Source: Pseudooceanicola sp. (GTDB lineage Bacteria; Pseudomonadota; Alphaproteobacteria; Rhodobacterales; Rhodobacteraceae). Taken from it: a DNA stretch of 64,000 bases. Position 1 is the stretch's first letter. Every line of letters starts with the position of its first letter. The stretch is taken from positions 62,001-126,000 of the forward strand of contig PAPR01000037.1 in the NCBI GenBank assembly GCA_002709085.1. Reading direction: 5' to 3'. The position numbers and the translations under genes are program-made. This document shows, in pieces, positions 62,706 to 64,000 of this stretch. Below the pieces are notes generated by a model. That model had not been told where the DNA came from, made no database searches, and worked only from the letters and a program-made list of their open reading frames with translations.

Positions 62706-63500
62706 TTAGGTCGCTCCGGGGCCTGAGGTTTCGAGAATTTCCTCTTCGACGCGCTGCCACAACTCATAGGAAATCGGGTTTTCGCTTTCTTCGAGGATGT
62801 GACCGACCAGCCCGATGGACCGCGCCATGACGCCAAAGCCGCGCACGATCTTCCAGGGGAAGCCGAATTCGCAGCAGATTGCACCGATAGCGCCGGTGGC
62901 GTTGATCGGCAGCATCTTGCCCGATTTCTCTTCGGCCACGGTCTGCATCTTCTGGATCAGCGCGATGTATTCGCCGGACTTGCCGTTCTCCGCCGCGATC
63001 TCGAACAGGCGGGGTGCGCGTGGGTCGACCGGCTTGTGTACCGGATGGCCCAAGCCGGGCACGATGGCATTCTTCGCGCGGAACTTCTCGACCGTTTCCA
63101 GCGCGATAGCGTCCAGATCCGCGCCCGTGCCAACTTTGTCCTCGGGAAGTGCTTCGTAGAGCATCTTTGACGCGCCTTCCATCGACCCGACAAACACGGT
63201 GCCGAGCCCACAGAGGCCAGCCGCAACGGCCGCCTGAAGCGATTCCGGTGCGCCCATGTAGGTCATGCGCGCGGCCAGAGCCGAGGGCGTGATGCCATGT
63301 TCGACCAGGGTGATGATGATGGCGTTAAAGACGCGGCTTTCTTCGGGCGTGGCCGGGCGACCGGTCAGCTGCAGAAAGGCGAAGTCGCCGAGGTTCATCT
63401 TGCCGAGCACTTCGTTCGGCAGGTCCAGCCCGCGGACGCTGATCTTGTCCGGCGTGCTCCAGCCGATTTTCGAGCTGAGTTTTTCCTTGCGCTTACCCAT
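62706..63500 (-). CDS. citryl-CoA lyase/citrate synthase-family protein
   Basis: 264 aa from ATG 63500, which overlaps the SDR stop (TAATG); ATG 63515 is possible. The small citrate-synthase fold keeps two His positions (EHGITPSALAAR, about residue 68; GLGHPVHKP, about 146). The catalytic Asp region, usually NVDGAIAA, reads INATGAIGAI (about 203). Family members cleave citryl-CoA or condense acyl-CoA with oxaloacetate. Loss of the Asp suggests a different C-C lyase or condensing reaction. Neighbours indicate acyl-CoA catabolism. Confidence 0.8.
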   Translation of the reverse strand: MGKRKEKLSSKIGWSTPDKISVRGLDLPNEVLGKMNLGDFAFLQLTGRPATPEESRVFNAIIITLVEHGITPSALAARMTYMGAPESLQAAVAAGLCGLGTVFVGSMEGASKMLYEALPEDKVGTGADLDAIALETVEKFRAKNAIVPGLGHPVHKPVDPRAPRLFEIAAENGKSGEYIALIQKMQTVAEEKSGKMLPINATGAIGAICCEFGFPWKIVRGFGVMARSIGLVGHILEESENPISYELWQRVEEEILETSGPGAT

Positions 63501-64000
63501 TAGACCGGATCCCATGAAAAGACTTCCGCTGAGACTTCGAGCGGAGTGAATTGCGACTTGAGCGCAGGAAGGGCGCGCTCGGCGATTTCATCAGCGGTCC
63601 AGCCTTCACCGGAATGCACGGAGCGAACCGGACGGGGCTGGTTGAACAGGAAGATTTCGTTCATCCGAACGCCGAAAATCTGTCCGGAGACCTCCGAAGC
63701 GCGATCACTCATCAGGAAGCATGCCATGGGCGCGACCTTGGCCGGGGTCATCTTCTTGACCTTCTCAACGCGAGCCTTCTGGTCCTCGGTGTCGGTCTTG
63801 ATCGACGAGATCATCCGGCTCCAGGCGAAGGGCGCGATGCAGTTGGACCGCACGTTCCAGCGCTTGAGATCGAGCGCGACCGATTTCGAGAAGGCGGCGA
63901 TGCCCAGCTTTGCGGCGGAATAGTTCGCCTGGGCAAAGTTGCCGATCAGCCCCGAAGTCGAGGTCATGTGCACCAGCGAGCCACCTTCTTGCTCGCGGAA
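63500..64000 (-). CDS. SDR-family dehydrogenase, 5' part outside the window
   Basis: C-terminal 166 residues of an SDR whose reading frame continues beyond base 64000. The catalytic region is complete: Ser in TSTSGLIGNFAQ, Tyr and Lys in ANYSAAKLGIAAFSKSVALD. A C-terminal extension (IAERALPALKSQFTPLEVSAEVFSWDP) resembles that of 17-beta-HSD4-like 3-hydroxyacyl-CoA dehydrogenases. Upstream of and coupled to the citryl-CoA-lyase-like gene. Confidence 0.85.
   Translation of the reverse strand, partial: FREQEGGSLVHMTSTSGLIGNFAQANYSAAKLGIAAFSKSVALDLKRWNVRSNCIAPFAWSRMISSIKTDTEDQKARVEKVKKMTPAKVAPMACFLMSDRASEVSGQIFGVRMNEIFLFNQPRPVRSVHSGEGWTADEIAERALPALKSQFTPLEVSAEVFSWDPV

Noticed and set aside
1-64000. 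CRISPR arrays, insertion sequences, tRNA or rRNA genes
   Set aside because: None seen: no regularly spaced repeats other than the iterons, no transposase motif and no recognisable structural RNA.

Overview
The window looks like part of an extrachromosomal replicon (large plasmid or chromid) of a high-GC marine alphaproteobacterium, most likely Rhodobacteraceae/Roseobacter group. Grounds: a ParA/ParB partition pair divergent from a Rep_3-type initiator with a 22-bp iteron array, alphaproteobacterial codon use, form II CO-dehydrogenase-type genes, and the density of Liv-type ABC transporters with CaiB and acyl-CoA dehydrogenase genes. No rRNA, tRNA, CRISPR array, transposase or phage gene was recognised.

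Layout. (1) 0.1-9.4 kb, minus strand: three exported proteins, namely a small secreted protein, an 879-aa DUF11-repeat protein and a 1922-aa protein with SdrB-like and regulatory beta-sandwich modules and a probable outer-membrane barrel. A terminator-like hairpin sits between the last two. (2) 9.8-13.4 kb, plus: coxSLM, a form II (AYRGAGR) CO-dehydrogenase-like molybdenum hydroxylase, with no maturation genes nearby. (3) 13.6-17.8 kb, minus: a Pqi-type MCE lipid-trafficking operon with two separate PqiA-like membrane proteins, a long PqiB and a PqiC-like lipoprotein. (4) 18.1-22.0 kb: parB and parA (minus), the origin with five tandem 22-bp iterons, and the Rep_3 initiator (plus). (5) 22.1-64.0 kb: about 42 kb of acyl-CoA catabolism genes.

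The acyl-CoA island holds six acyl-CoA dehydrogenases, four family III CoA-transferase-type proteins (one an alpha-methylacyl-CoA-racemase type), four enoyl-CoA hydratase superfamily proteins, two MaoC hydratases, one Cys-containing and one Cys-less thiolase-like protein, a stand-alone DUF35 protein, three SDRs, two acyl-CoA synthetases, a PaaK-like protein without a P-loop, a transglutaminase-like protein, a citryl-CoA-lyase-like protein, a metallo-hydrolase and two complete Liv-type ABC importers. Both importers have an acyl-CoA synthetase gene between livG and livH, so the island is built round two related import-and-activate cassettes facing each other. The racemase, hydratase-2 MaoC, DUF35 plus Cys-less thiolase, and tandem acyl-CoA dehydrogenases together recall degradation of methyl-branched or steroid-like side chains. 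No ring-degradation gene is present, so the substrate stays unknown.

The most striking non-coding signal is a palindrome, CTAAC-N4-GTTAG, at six promoters in the island (23426, 25887, 36791, 40382, 44041, 60981). Each copy overlaps or abuts a recognisable -35/-10 pair and nearly every operon of the island starts from one. This looks like the operator of a single regulator, probably TetR-family, which is not encoded in the window. It ties most of the 42 kb into one candidate regulon.
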